From Rhodocyclaceae bacterium (GTDB taxonomy: Bacteria; Pseudomonadota; Gammaproteobacteria; Burkholderiales; Rhodocyclaceae): a stretch of 38,642 nucleotides of DNA. The notes under the pieces were generated by a model that was not told where the DNA came from, did no database searches, and was given only the letters and a program-made list of their open reading frames with translations. Where the stretch lies: the NCBI GenBank assembly GCA_016791105.1, contig JAEUNM010000122.1, positions 1-38,642 of the forward strand. The letters are read 5' to 3'. Every line of letters starts with the position of its first letter. Position 1 is the stretch's first letter. Below, one piece after another: positions 21,328 to 29,231 of this stretch. Position numbers and translations under genes: made by a program.

Positions 21328-21445
21328 GCCGTTGAAACTGGGACGTGGCAAGCACGCCGTACTAATTTTACCGCGCCGGGCGCAGTAACGAACCACGCAC
21401 AGTCCTGCTTCCGGTCCGCCCACTTTCCTGCCGCTGCGGCGGGTG

Positions 21446-21519
21446 CCCGCCCGACAGGAATCGAACCTGTAACCTACGGCTTAGAAGGCCGTTGCTCTAT
21501 CCGATTGAGCTACGGGCGG
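21446..21519 (-). tRNA. tRNA-Arg (UCU)
   Basis: The acceptor stem is CCGCCCG/CGGGCGG with discriminator G. The anticodon loop CTTCTAA lies between ACGGC/GCCGT, giving anticodon TCT for AGA codons. The T-arm is ACAGG-TTCGATT-CCTGT. Unlike its neighbours the gene does not encode CCA (CAC follows G73), so the tail must be added by nucleotidyltransferase. Confidence 0.93.
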
Positions 21520-21547
21520 TTCGAATTGCCGACTGTCCGGGTTTAAG

Positions 21548-21624
21548 TGGTCGGGGTGGAGGGATTCGAACCCCCGACATCTTGCTCCCAAAGCAAGCGC
21601 GCTACCGGACTGCGCTACACCCCG
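21548..21624 (-). tRNA. tRNA-Pro (UGG)
   Basis: Starts at 21624 with CGGGGTG paired to CACCCCG. The anticodon loop TTTGGGA lies between CTTGC/GCAAG, giving anticodon TGG. T-arm GGGGG-TTCGAAT-CCCTC; CCA is encoded. It is the first gene of the cluster, 5 nt after the predicted transcription start. Confidence 0.95.
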
Positions 21625-21635
21625 GAAAGCCCGGC

Positions 21636-21664
21636 ATTCTAGCGGTTTGCATGGGCGCGGTCAA
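21636..21664 (-). promoter_or_regulatory. Strong sigma-70 promoter of the tRNA cluster
   Basis: Minus strand: TTGACC (21664-21659), 17-nt spacer, TAGAAT (21641-21636), then a GC-rich discriminator (GCCGGGC) of the type found at stringently controlled stable-RNA promoters. tRNA-Pro begins 12 nt after the -10. Confidence 0.85.
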
Positions 21665-21691
21665 ACGGCCTGAGGCAGGCGCGTGGCGAAT

Positions 21692-22276
21692 TCAGGCTTT
21701 GCCGATGGCGACAAACAACTGTTCCCAATCGACTTCGACCTCGGGCAGCACGCCCAGCGCCAGCCGCCCGGAAAGTTCGTAGTACTGGGGAATGCCGTAG
21801 CGGCCGTGTTCCAGCCTATACACCGTGAGCATGCGGTCCACCGGATGCACCAGCCAGTATTCGCCCACACCGGCCGCTTCATAGGCGCTGCGTTTCAGGA
21901 TGTGGTCGTAGCTGGCCGTGGCCGGCGACAATATTTCGGCCACCCAGTCCGGCGCGCCGCGGCAGCCACGCTCGTCGAGTTTGGATGGGTCGCACACGAT
22001 GAGCAGGTCCGGCTGCAATACGGTGGTTACCTGTTCGTCGGCTTCGTTGCGCCTGGGCAGGCGCACGTCGAAGGGAGAAACGTAAATGCGGCAAGGGCGA
22101 TCGCGCAGGGCTGCGGCGATCTGAAAATACAGTTCGCCGACAAATTCCTGATGCATCCGATTCGGCGCATTCATCGCATAGGCCACGCCGTCTATCAGTT
22201 CATAGCGCTGGTCGTCTGGCCAGGTGCAGTACTCGGCATAGGTGTGGAACTGAAAATCGCGTTTGGGCAGGTTCAT
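21692..22276 (-). CDS. Uma2-family (DUF820) nuclease-like protein
   Basis: 194 residues. The PD-(D/E)XK-fold Uma2 pattern is visible: YELIDGVAYAMNAPNRMHQE, then LQPDLLIVC, WVAEILSPATASYD, LKRSAYEAAGVGEYWLVHP and a C-terminal strand region ending VDWEQLFVAI. The acidic and lysine positions of the putative active site (E, D, E, K) are present. The family is abundant in cyanobacteria and scattered elsewhere, with no settled biological role; some members accompany mobile elements. It stands alone between the tRNA cluster and pnp; the tRNA promoter lies just past its stop. Confidence 0.85.
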   Translation of the reverse strand: MNLPKRDFQFHTYAEYCTWPDDQRYELIDGVAYAMNAPNRMHQEFVGELYFQIAAALRDRPCRIYVSPFDVRLPRRNEADEQVTTVLQPDLLIVCDPSKLDERGCRGAPDWVAEILSPATASYDHILKRSAYEAAGVGEYWLVHPVDRMLTVYRLEHGRYGIPQYYELSGRLALGVLPEVEVDWEQLFVAIGKA

Positions 22277-22372
22277 GGCGCAGCGCCCTGGCAGCAGCGG
22301 GACAGATAATTATTGCAGATGCAGCCGCCGGAGCGAAATACCCGGCGCTGCCGATATACCTCACGCAGCAAG

Positions 22373-22400
22373 AAAAAAGCGGCGCCGCGGCGCCGCTTTT
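22373..22400 (-). terminator. Intrinsic terminator after pnp
   Basis: AAAAGCGGCGCC (22375-22386), GC, GGCGCCGCTTTT (22389-22400): a 12-bp GC-rich stem. Read on the minus strand it ends in a T6 run and lies 44 nt after the pnp stop. Confidence 0.85.
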
Positions 22401-22443
22401 CAAGTTGCCCCGCCGAGCCGGTGGGGCAAAGTCATACAGAAGC

Positions 22444-24555
22444 TCAGCTTTGCGCAGCTTCGGCTTTGACGGCTTTCATGGACAGGCGGATGCGGCCCTT
22501 TTCGTCGGTTTCCAGCACTTTCACACGCACGATCTGGCCTTCCTTGAGGTGGTCGGACACTTTTTCGATGCGCTCGGTGGAAATTTGCGAAATGTGCAGC
22601 AAGCCGTCGCGGCCCGGCAGCACGCTCACGATGGCACCGAAATCCAGCAGGCGCAGCACCGTGCCTTCGTAGGTGCGGCCCACTTCGACCTCGGCTGTAA
22701 GCGCTTCGATGCGCTTTTTCGCCAGATCGGCATTTTCCGATTTGACCGAGGCGATGGTGATGGTGCCGTCGTCTTCGATGTCGATCACGGTATTGGTTTC
22801 TTCGGTCAGCGCGCGTATCACCGCACCGCCCTTGCCGATCACGTCGCGGATTTTTTCCGGATTGATTTTCATCGTGAGCAGGCGCGGCGCGAAGGAGGAC
22901 ACTTCACTGCGCGGGGTGGGCGCGGCGGCATTCATGATTTCCAGGATGTGCATGCGCCCATCGCGCGCCTGCGCCAGCGCGATCTGCATGATTTCGCGCG
23001 TGATGCCCTGAATCTTGATGTCCATCTGCAGCGCCGTGACGCCACGCTCGGTACCGGCCACCTTGAAATCCATGTCGCCCAGGTGGTCCTCGTCGCCAAG
23101 AATGTCCGTCAGCACCGCAAAGCGGTTGCCTTCCTTGATGAGGCCCATGGCGATGCCGGCCACGTGCGCCTTGAGCGGCACGCCGGCATCCATGAGGGCG
23201 AGCGAGCCGCCGCACACGCTGGCCATGGAGCTGGAACCGTTGGATTCGGTAATTTCCGACACCACGCGCATGGTGTAGCTGAATTCCTCGGCACTGGGCA
23301 GAACGGCTTGCAGCGCGCGCCGGGCGAGCCGTCCGTGGCCCACTTCGCGCCGCTTGGGCGCACCGACGCGGCCGGTTTCGCCGGTCGCATAAGGTGGCAT
23401 GTTGTAATGCAACATGAAGCGGTCTTTGTATTCGCCCGCCAGCGCGTCGATGATCTGTTCGTCGCGCCCGGTGCCCAGCGTGGATACCACCAGCGCCTGC
23501 GTTTCGCCGCGTGTGAATAGCGCCGAACCGTGGGTGCGCGGCAGCACGCTCTGGCGCACGGTGATCGGCCGCACCGTGCGCGTATCGCGCCCGTCTATGC
23601 GCAGCTCGCCGGCCAGGATGCGGCCGCGCACGATACTCGCTTCCAGCCCGAACAGCATGTCATTCAGCACATTGCTTTCGGGCGCCGCAACACCTTCCGG
23701 CAGATTGTTGGTGACGGCCTGCGTCACCTGCTGGTAGATCGCATTGACGCGCTCGGTGCGCGCCTGCTTGCTGGTGATGCGGTAAGCCTCTTCGAGCTGC
23801 GGGCCGGCCAGTTCGGCCAGACGCGCGGCCAGCGCTTCGTCACGCGCGGGCGCTGCCCAATCCCATTCCGGCTTACCGGCGGCATCGACCATTTCGTTGA
23901 TGGCGTCGATCACGGCGCGCATTTGTTCGTGGCCGAACACCACGGCGCCCAGCATGATTTCTTCCGACAGTTCTTTCGCTTCGGATTCGACCATGAGCAC
24001 CGCAGCTTCGGTACCGGCCACCACCAGATCGAGCTTGCTGGTTTGCAGTTGGGTAGCGGTGGGGTTCAGGATGTACTGACCGTTGTCATAGCCGACGCGG
24101 CAGGCGCCGATCGGGCCGTTGAACGGAATGCCTGCCACGGCCAACGCGGCCGAAGCACCGATCATGGCCGGAATGTCGGCATCGATTTCCGGGTTGAGCG
24201 ACATGACCGTGCATACAACCTGCACTTCGTTGTAGAAGCCTTCCGGAAACAGCGGGCGGATCGGGCGGTCGATGAGGCGCGAGGTGAGCGTTTCTTTTTC
24301 GGAGGGGCGGCCTTCGCGCTTGAAAAAGCCGCCCGGAATGCGTCCGGCGGCGTAAAACTTTTCGATGTAATCGACGGTAAGCGGCAGGAAATCCTGCCCC
24401 GGCTTGACGTTGCGCTGCGCCACCACAGTGGCCAGCACGACCGTATCTTCCATCGTGACGACCACGGCACCCGTGGCCTGGCGAGCGATTTCGCCGGTTT
24501 CGAGCGTTACGGTGTGCTCACCGTAACGAAAGCTCTTTTTGTAATGGCTACTCAA
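22444..24555 (-). CDS. pnp: Polynucleotide phosphorylase
   Basis: 703 residues, the usual PNPase length. This phosphorolytic 3'-5' exoribonuclease works with the degradosome in RNA decay. Two RNase PH domains (about 10-210 and 315-540) flank an all-helical linker; the second has the active-site region (GTGRDEQIIDALAGEYKDR, EVSSFAPRLLTM). KH (MKINPEKIRDVIGKGGAVIR) and S1 (GRTYEGTVLRLLDFGAIVSV) domains follow. The start is a TTG at 24555 (LSSHYKKSFRYGEHTVTLET), chosen because AAGGA lies 6 nt upstream and the family N-terminus begins here; the frame is open further upstream but without similarity. It follows rpsO and an intervening terminator-like hairpin, the classic rpsO-pnp layout. Confidence 0.97.
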   Translation of the reverse strand: MSSHYKKSFRYGEHTVTLETGEIARQATGAVVVTMEDTVVLATVVAQRNVKPGQDFLPLTVDYIEKFYAAGRIPGGFFKREGRPSEKETLTSRLIDRPIRPLFPEGFYNEVQVVCTVMSLNPEIDADIPAMIGASAALAVAGIPFNGPIGACRVGYDNGQYILNPTATQLQTSKLDLVVAGTEAAVLMVESEAKELSEEIMLGAVVFGHEQMRAVIDAINEMVDAAGKPEWDWAAPARDEALAARLAELAGPQLEEAYRITSKQARTERVNAIYQQVTQAVTNNLPEGVAAPESNVLNDMLFGLEASIVRGRILAGELRIDGRDTRTVRPITVRQSVLPRTHGSALFTRGETQALVVSTLGTGRDEQIIDALAGEYKDRFMLHYNMPPYATGETGRVGAPKRREVGHGRLARRALQAVLPSAEEFSYTMRVVSEITESNGSSSMASVCGGSLALMDAGVPLKAHVAGIAMGLIKEGNRFAVLTDILGDEDHLGDMDFKVAGTERGVTALQMDIKIQGITREIMQIALAQARDGRMHILEIMNAAAPTPRSEVSSFAPRLLTMKINPEKIRDVIGKGGAVIRALTEETNTVIDIEDDGTITIASVKSENADLAKKRIEALTAEVEVGRTYEGTVLRLLDFGAIVSVLPGRDGLLHISQISTERIEKVSDHLKEGQIVRVKVLETDEKGRIRLSMKAVKAEAAQS

Positions 24556-24611
24556 GATTATTCCTTTCGTGGCACGGCGGCGGTCTTTGCGCCAGAACCC
24601 GCCGCGGCAGA

Positions 24612-24647
24612 AAAAAACCGGCGCCACCTGGTGGGTGCGAGCCGGTT
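24612..24647 (-). terminator. Terminator between rpsO and pnp
   Basis: On the minus strand AACCGGC (24647-24641) pairs with GCCGGTT (24622-24616), with an inner CCAC/GTGG stem, followed by a T7 run. It lies about 150 nt after the rpsO stop and 60 nt before the pnp start. It probably gives partial termination, as in other rpsO-pnp operons. Confidence 0.75.
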
Positions 24648-24797
24648 ACTTTTGGATTCAGACAGAAGAACTGCGTGGCCTGAGCACTGCGCCTTGGGCA
24701 CGGCGCGAGCCATGCGAATGGCATGACGCAACGCAACAAGTGCGCCGCGCCACAGCGGGCGTGCTGCAGGCCGGAAACAGCGTGATGGTCAAAGTGC

Positions 24798-25067
24798 TTA
24801 CTTGCGCAGGCCGAGACGTTCAATCAGCTTTTTGTAGCTTTCGGTATTCCGGTCTTTCAGATAATCCAGCAGCTTGCGGCGGCGGCTCACCATTTTGAGC
24901 AGGCCACGGCGCGAGTGGTGGTCTTTGACGTTGGCTTTGAAATGACCGGTAAGCCCGTTGATGCGGGCGGTCAGGATTGCTACCTGTACTTCGGGCGAAC
25001 CGGTGTCACCCGTGGCACGTTGATAATCGGCAACGATTTTGGCTTTTTCAGACGATGCTATGGCCAT
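24798..25067 (-). CDS. rpsO: 30S ribosomal protein S15
   Basis: 89 residues, exactly the family length; binds the central domain of 16S rRNA early in 30S assembly. Characteristic runs are TGSPEVQVAILTARINGLT, HHSRRGLLKMVSRRRKLL and YLKDRNTESYKKLIERLGLR. The gene has its own promoter overlapping the end of truB, so it can be made apart from the rimP-truB transcript. Confidence 0.98.
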   Translation of the reverse strand: MAIASSEKAKIVADYQRATGDTGSPEVQVAILTARINGLTGHFKANVKDHHSRRGLLKMVSRRRKLLDYLKDRNTESYKKLIERLGLRK

Positions 25068-25111
25068 GGTTAGGTCTCTTGGACAATGTTCTCAACTCGG
25101 CGAGGGGCCGC

Positions 25112-25141
25112 ATTATACCCGTCAAACGTATGAAATCTCAA
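25112..25141 (-). promoter_or_regulatory. rpsO promoter
   Basis: Minus strand: TTGAGA (25141-25136), 18-nt spacer, TATAAT (25117-25112), 45 nt before the rpsO start. The -35 box overlaps the truB stop codon. Confidence 0.75.
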
Positions 25142-26052
25142 GCAGTTACTGCAATTTGGGCGGGTTCCGAGAGGAGCCGTAGCGCCTCCAGCACACCGTC
25201 CGCGTAATTCGCGAGCCCGATGAAGCGCTCGCTCTGATACAGCCGCAGGGTTCCTGCGGCAACGCTGCAAGCCAGTTCCACGCGCTGGCCGCGGCAAATT
25301 CGATGCGCCGTTTTTTCATCCAGATCCAGGCGCGGGAAGTCGGATACCAGGATGTCGGCAGGCAGCAACAGCGCGCGCCGCGACTGCACATCGCCCACCT
25401 CGAGCTGCGCCAGGCGCAACGCCGGCGTCAAATCCAGCGGCCCTATGGACAGGCGGCGCAATGCGGTCAGATGTGCGCCGCAATGCAATGCTTCGCCCAT
25501 GGATTCGGCCAGGGTGCGTATGTAAGTGCCCTTGCTGCAACGCACGAAAATCCGCACGAAATTGCCCTCGACGGCCTCCACGTTCAGTTCGTGGATGGTC
25601 ACGCGGCGTGCCTGCCGTTCGACTTCCTGGCCGGCGCGGGCGTATTCGTACAGCGGCCGGCCGCGGTGTTTCAGGGCCGAGTACATGGGCGGCATCTGCT
25701 CGATTTCGCCGCGCAGCGTGGCCGCGGCCGCGTGCACGTCGGCGGCCGTACAGGTAACCGGCCGCTCGCCCAGGACTTCGCCCTCGGCGTCGCCGGTGGT
25801 CGTGGTCACGCCCAGACGCAATTCGGCGCGATACACCTTGTCCGCATCCAGCCAGCGCCCGGCAAATTTGGTCGCTTCGCCGAAGCACAGCGGCAACAGG
25901 CCACTTGCCAGCGGATCGAGCGTTCCGGTATGGCCGGCCTTGCGCGCGCCGATCAGGCGGCGCGCCGTCTGCAAAGCGGCGTTGGACGTGATGCCGGCAT
26001 CCTTGTCCAGCAGCAGCACGCCATCCACGGCCTCGCCGCGGCGCGAACTCAT
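25138..26052 (-). CDS. truB: tRNA pseudouridine-55 synthase TruB
   Basis: 304 residues; makes pseudouridine 55 in the T-loop of tRNAs. The N-terminus VDGVLLLDKDAGITSN and the catalytic motif AGHTGTLDPLASGLL (Asp46) are diagnostic. Further family blocks are KVYRAELRLGVTTTTGDAEG, RGEIEQMPPMYSALKHRGRP and CSKGTYIRTLAESMG; a PUA-like tail follows. The start at 26052 has GAGG 7 nt upstream; ATGs at 26073 and 26109 in the same frame lack a ribosome binding site and family similarity. 80 nt follow rbfA. Confidence 0.96.
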   Translation of the reverse strand: MSSRRGEAVDGVLLLDKDAGITSNAALQTARRLIGARKAGHTGTLDPLASGLLPLCFGEATKFAGRWLDADKVYRAELRLGVTTTTGDAEGEVLGERPVTCTAADVHAAAATLRGEIEQMPPMYSALKHRGRPLYEYARAGQEVERQARRVTIHELNVEAVEGNFVRIFVRCSKGTYIRTLAESMGEALHCGAHLTALRRLSIGPLDLTPALRLAQLEVGDVQSRRALLLPADILVSDFPRLDLDEKTAHRICRGQRVELACSVAAGTLRLYQSERFIGLANYADGVLEALRLLSEPAQIAVTA

Positions 26053-26132
26053 GCGGCCGCCTCGATGCGGCATGGGCGAAAAATCATGATGAACGACGAC
26101 CCGATACACAGCCGGCGCAACGCAGCGCCGGC

Positions 26133-26501
26133 TTAGTCCCCGTCGGGATGCGGTCGGCCGACCGCTTCGTCTATGAGGCGCGACAGGCGGTCGCCACGCT
26201 CGACGGCGTTGTCATAGACGAAGTGCAGTTCCGGCAGGGTGTGAATGTGGATGCGGCGGCCCAGTTCACGGCGCAGAAAACCGGCGCTGCTTTTCAGGCC
26301 GCGTTCGATTTCCGCCAGGCGCTCGGCATCGCCCAGGGCGGAATAGAACACCTTGGCGTGCGCATAGTCCGGCGACAGCTCGACTTCCGTCACCGTCACC
26401 AGACGGCAGCGCGGGTCTTTCACGTGCAGTTGCAACAGCTCCGCCACTTCGCGCATGATCTGTTCGGCCACGCGCGCGCCGCGGGAAAATTCCTTGCCCA
26501 T
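26133..26501 (-). CDS. rbfA: 30S ribosome-binding factor A
   Basis: 122 residues, normal. RbfA is a KH-fold protein needed for late 30S maturation and growth in the cold. Diagnostic segments are RVAEQIMREVAELLQLHVKD, VTVTEVELSPDYAHAKVFYS and RRIHIHTLPELHFVYDNAVE. It starts 3 nt after the infB stop and so is co-translated in the operon. Confidence 0.96.
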   Translation of the reverse strand: MGKEFSRGARVAEQIMREVAELLQLHVKDPRCRLVTVTEVELSPDYAHAKVFYSALGDAERLAEIERGLKSSAGFLRRELGRRIHIHTLPELHFVYDNAVERGDRLSRLIDEAVGRPHPDGD

Positions 26502-26504
26502 AGG

Positions 26505-29219
26505 TCAGAGGGTGCGCGCGATTTCTTCCACCTCGAATACTTCGAGCTGGTCGCCGACCTGCAGATCGCTGTAATTGCGCAGCGAAAGTCCGCATTCAAA
26601 GCCGAATTTGACTTCGCGCACGTCGTCCTTGAAGCGCTTGAGCGAATCCAGTTCGCCGGTATGCACTACCACGTGCGAACGCAATACCCGCACCTGCGAA
26701 TTGCGCCGTACCAGGCCATCCAGCACGTAACAGCCGGCCACCGTACCGACCTTGGAAATGCGGAATACCTGGCGCACCTCGACCGTGCCGATGGCGTTTT
26801 CGCGGCGCTCCGGCGCCAACATGCCGGATAGCGCGGCTTTCACGTCATCCACCGCGTCGTAAATGATGTTGTAGTAGCGGATGTCGATGCCGAAAGATTC
26901 GGCCAGCTTGCGCGCGCTGGCGTCGGCACGGGTGTTGAAGCCGATGATGACGGCTTTGGACGCCTGCGCCAGATTCACGTCTGATTCGCTGATGCCCCCG
27001 ACCGCGGAGTGGATGACCTGCACCCGCACTTCGCTGGTCGACAGTTTGGTGAGCGCATGCACCAGCGCTTCCTGCGAACCTTGTACGTCGGCCTTGAGGA
27101 TGATGGGCAGGGCTTTGCTTTCCGCCTCGCGCATCTGCTCGAACACGTTATCCAGACTGGTGGCGGCTTTGGCGAGTTTGACTTCGCGGTATTTGCCCTG
27201 ACGGAACAGCGCGATTTCGCGCGCCTTGCGCTCGTCGGTAATCACCAGTGCGTCGTCGCCGGCTGCGGGCACGTCGGACAAACCCTGGATTTCGACCGGA
27301 ATCGACGGCCCGGCTTCCTGCACCGACTTGCCGTCCTCATCTATCATGGCGCGCACGCGGCCGAACACATGACCGCACAGCAGTACGTCGCCGCGGCGCA
27401 AAGTGCCTTGCTGCACCAATATCGATGCCACCGGACCGCGCCCCTTGTCGAGCCGCGCTTCGATCACCAGACCGCGCGCGGGCACGTCCTTGGGCGCCGT
27501 CAGTTCCATCACTTCGGCCTGCAGCAGCACGTTTTCGAGCAATTCGTCGATGCCGGCGCCGGTGCGGGCAGACACATTGCAGAACGGCGAATCGCCGCCA
27601 AATTCTTCCGGCACCACGCCTTCGGACACCAGCTCCTGCTTGACGCGCTCGGGATTGGCTTCGGCCTTGTCTATCTTGTTCACCGCCACCACGATGGGCA
27701 CTTTGGCCGCCTTGGCGTGGTGGATGGCTTCTTTGGTTTGCGGCATCACGCCGTCGTCGGCGGCCACCACCAGAATCACGATGTCGGTCGCGGCGGCGCC
27801 GCGCGCGCGCATGGCGGTAAACGCCTCGTGACCCGGCGTATCCAGGAAAGTAATGATGCCGCGCTGGGTTTCGACGTGGTAGGCGCCGATGTGCTGGGTA
27901 ATGCCGCCGGCTTCGCCGGACGCCACGCGTGACTTGCGGATGTAGTCGAGCAGCGAGGTTTTGCCGTGATCGACGTGGCCCATCACCGTCACCACCGGGG
28001 CGCGCGGCAAAGCTTCGGCCTTGCCCACGTGCGCGGCTTCATCGGTGAGGAATGCGTCCGGATCGTCGAGCTTGGCCGCAACCGCCTTGTGGCCCAGTTC
28101 TTCCACCACGATCATGGCGGTTTCCTGGTCCAGCGCCTGGTTGATGGTCACCATCTGGCCCATTTTCATGAGCGCCTTGATGACTTCGGCCGCCTTCAGG
28201 GACATTTTGTGCGCCAGTTCGGCCACCGTGATGGTTTCCGGCACGTGCACTTCGCGCACCACGGCTTCGACCGGCTGGGCATGTGCGTGGAAGCCATCGT
28301 CGCGGCCGTGGCTGCGGCCTTTCGGGCCGCCGCGCCAACCCGACGAGGGCGAGGTATCGCCGCGCGTCTTGATGCCGCGCTTCTTGGCGGCATCGTCGCG
28401 CCAGTTGGTGGTGGGCTGTTTGGCGCCCTTTTTGGGCGGCGGCGCCTTGTTGGCTTCGCCCGGCTTCACATGCAGGGTGCCGGGGGTGGCTTCGGCCACC
28501 CGCGCGCGTTCTGTCGGCGCGCCAGGGCCGCGCGGCGCCTCGGTGCCGGTACGGTTATCCGGGCCGGAACGCTGCGGGCCGCGGTTATGCACCGCCGGCC
28601 GCGCGGCTTCAGCCGGCGCAGCAGCCACCGGGGCGGCGACGGGCGCTGCGGCGGTTACGGGCGGCGCTTCCAGCACCGCCTCGACCACCGGAGCGGCCGG
28701 AGCTTCTGCGACCACGGCTTCGGGTTCCGGCGCCGGACGCAGCTTTTGTTCCATTTCGCGGCGCTGGCGCTGTTCGCGCTCGTGCTTTTCGCGCAGTTCG
28801 GCTTCCTGGCGGGCGCGCAACTCGCCCTGGCGGCGCGCGTCGGCTTCACGCAGCGCAAGTTGATCCGGATCTTCGCGCGGCGCCACCACCGGCGCAGCTT
28901 CGGCGTGCGCAGCTTCCGGCGTTTCGCGGCGCACCAACACGCGCTTCTTGATCACTTCGACCTGAATCGTGCGCGCCTTGCCGGTCGAATCGGCCGCCTT
29001 GATGGCGGTGGTTTCACGCCGCGTCAGCGTGATTTTCGATTTCGCCCCGGCTTCGCCGTGGGAACGACGCAAATACTCGAGCAGGCGCGACTTGTCCTGC
29101 TCGCTGACCGCGTCATTTTCGCCGCGCTTCGCGACGCCGGCCTTGTTGAGCTGTTCCAGCAGCGCCGCGGTAGGCATTTTCAGTTCTTGCGCGAACTGCG
29201 CTACGTTCATTACTGCCAT
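26505..29219 (-). CDS. infB: Translation initiation factor IF-2
   Basis: 904 residues; the GTPase that brings fMet-tRNA to the 30S subunit. A conserved N-terminal helix domain (MAVMNVAQFAQELKMPTAAL) is followed by a long, charged Ala/Pro/Glu-rich region (about 60-320). A second IF2-N domain comes next (ITVAELAHKMSLKAAEVIKA). The G domain starts near 405 with GHVDHGKT, DTPGHEAF and NKID. Domains III/IV follow, ending VGDQLEVFEVEEIARTL. The first ATG is preferred (family start MAV). Lies 12 nt after nusA and 3 nt before rbfA. Confidence 0.98.
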   Translation of the reverse strand: MAVMNVAQFAQELKMPTAALLEQLNKAGVAKRGENDAVSEQDKSRLLEYLRRSHGEAGAKSKITLTRRETTAIKAADSTGKARTIQVEVIKKRVLVRRETPEAAHAEAAPVVAPREDPDQLALREADARRQGELRARQEAELREKHEREQRQRREMEQKLRPAPEPEAVVAEAPAAPVVEAVLEAPPVTAAAPVAAPVAAAPAEAARPAVHNRGPQRSGPDNRTGTEAPRGPGAPTERARVAEATPGTLHVKPGEANKAPPPKKGAKQPTTNWRDDAAKKRGIKTRGDTSPSSGWRGGPKGRSHGRDDGFHAHAQPVEAVVREVHVPETITVAELAHKMSLKAAEVIKALMKMGQMVTINQALDQETAMIVVEELGHKAVAAKLDDPDAFLTDEAAHVGKAEALPRAPVVTVMGHVDHGKTSLLDYIRKSRVASGEAGGITQHIGAYHVETQRGIITFLDTPGHEAFTAMRARGAAATDIVILVVAADDGVMPQTKEAIHHAKAAKVPIVVAVNKIDKAEANPERVKQELVSEGVVPEEFGGDSPFCNVSARTGAGIDELLENVLLQAEVMELTAPKDVPARGLVIEARLDKGRGPVASILVQQGTLRRGDVLLCGHVFGRVRAMIDEDGKSVQEAGPSIPVEIQGLSDVPAAGDDALVITDERKAREIALFRQGKYREVKLAKAATSLDNVFEQMREAESKALPIILKADVQGSQEALVHALTKLSTSEVRVQVIHSAVGGISESDVNLAQASKAVIIGFNTRADASARKLAESFGIDIRYYNIIYDAVDDVKAALSGMLAPERRENAIGTVEVRQVFRISKVGTVAGCYVLDGLVRRNSQVRVLRSHVVVHTGELDSLKRFKDDVREVKFGFECGLSLRNYSDLQVGDQLEVFEVEEIARTL

Positions 29220-29231
29220 GTGACTCTCCGC

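Noticed and set aside
24656..24797. A small gene or riboswitch between rpsO and pnp
   Set aside because: Apart from the terminator hairpin no conserved frame or aptamer-like structure could be seen.
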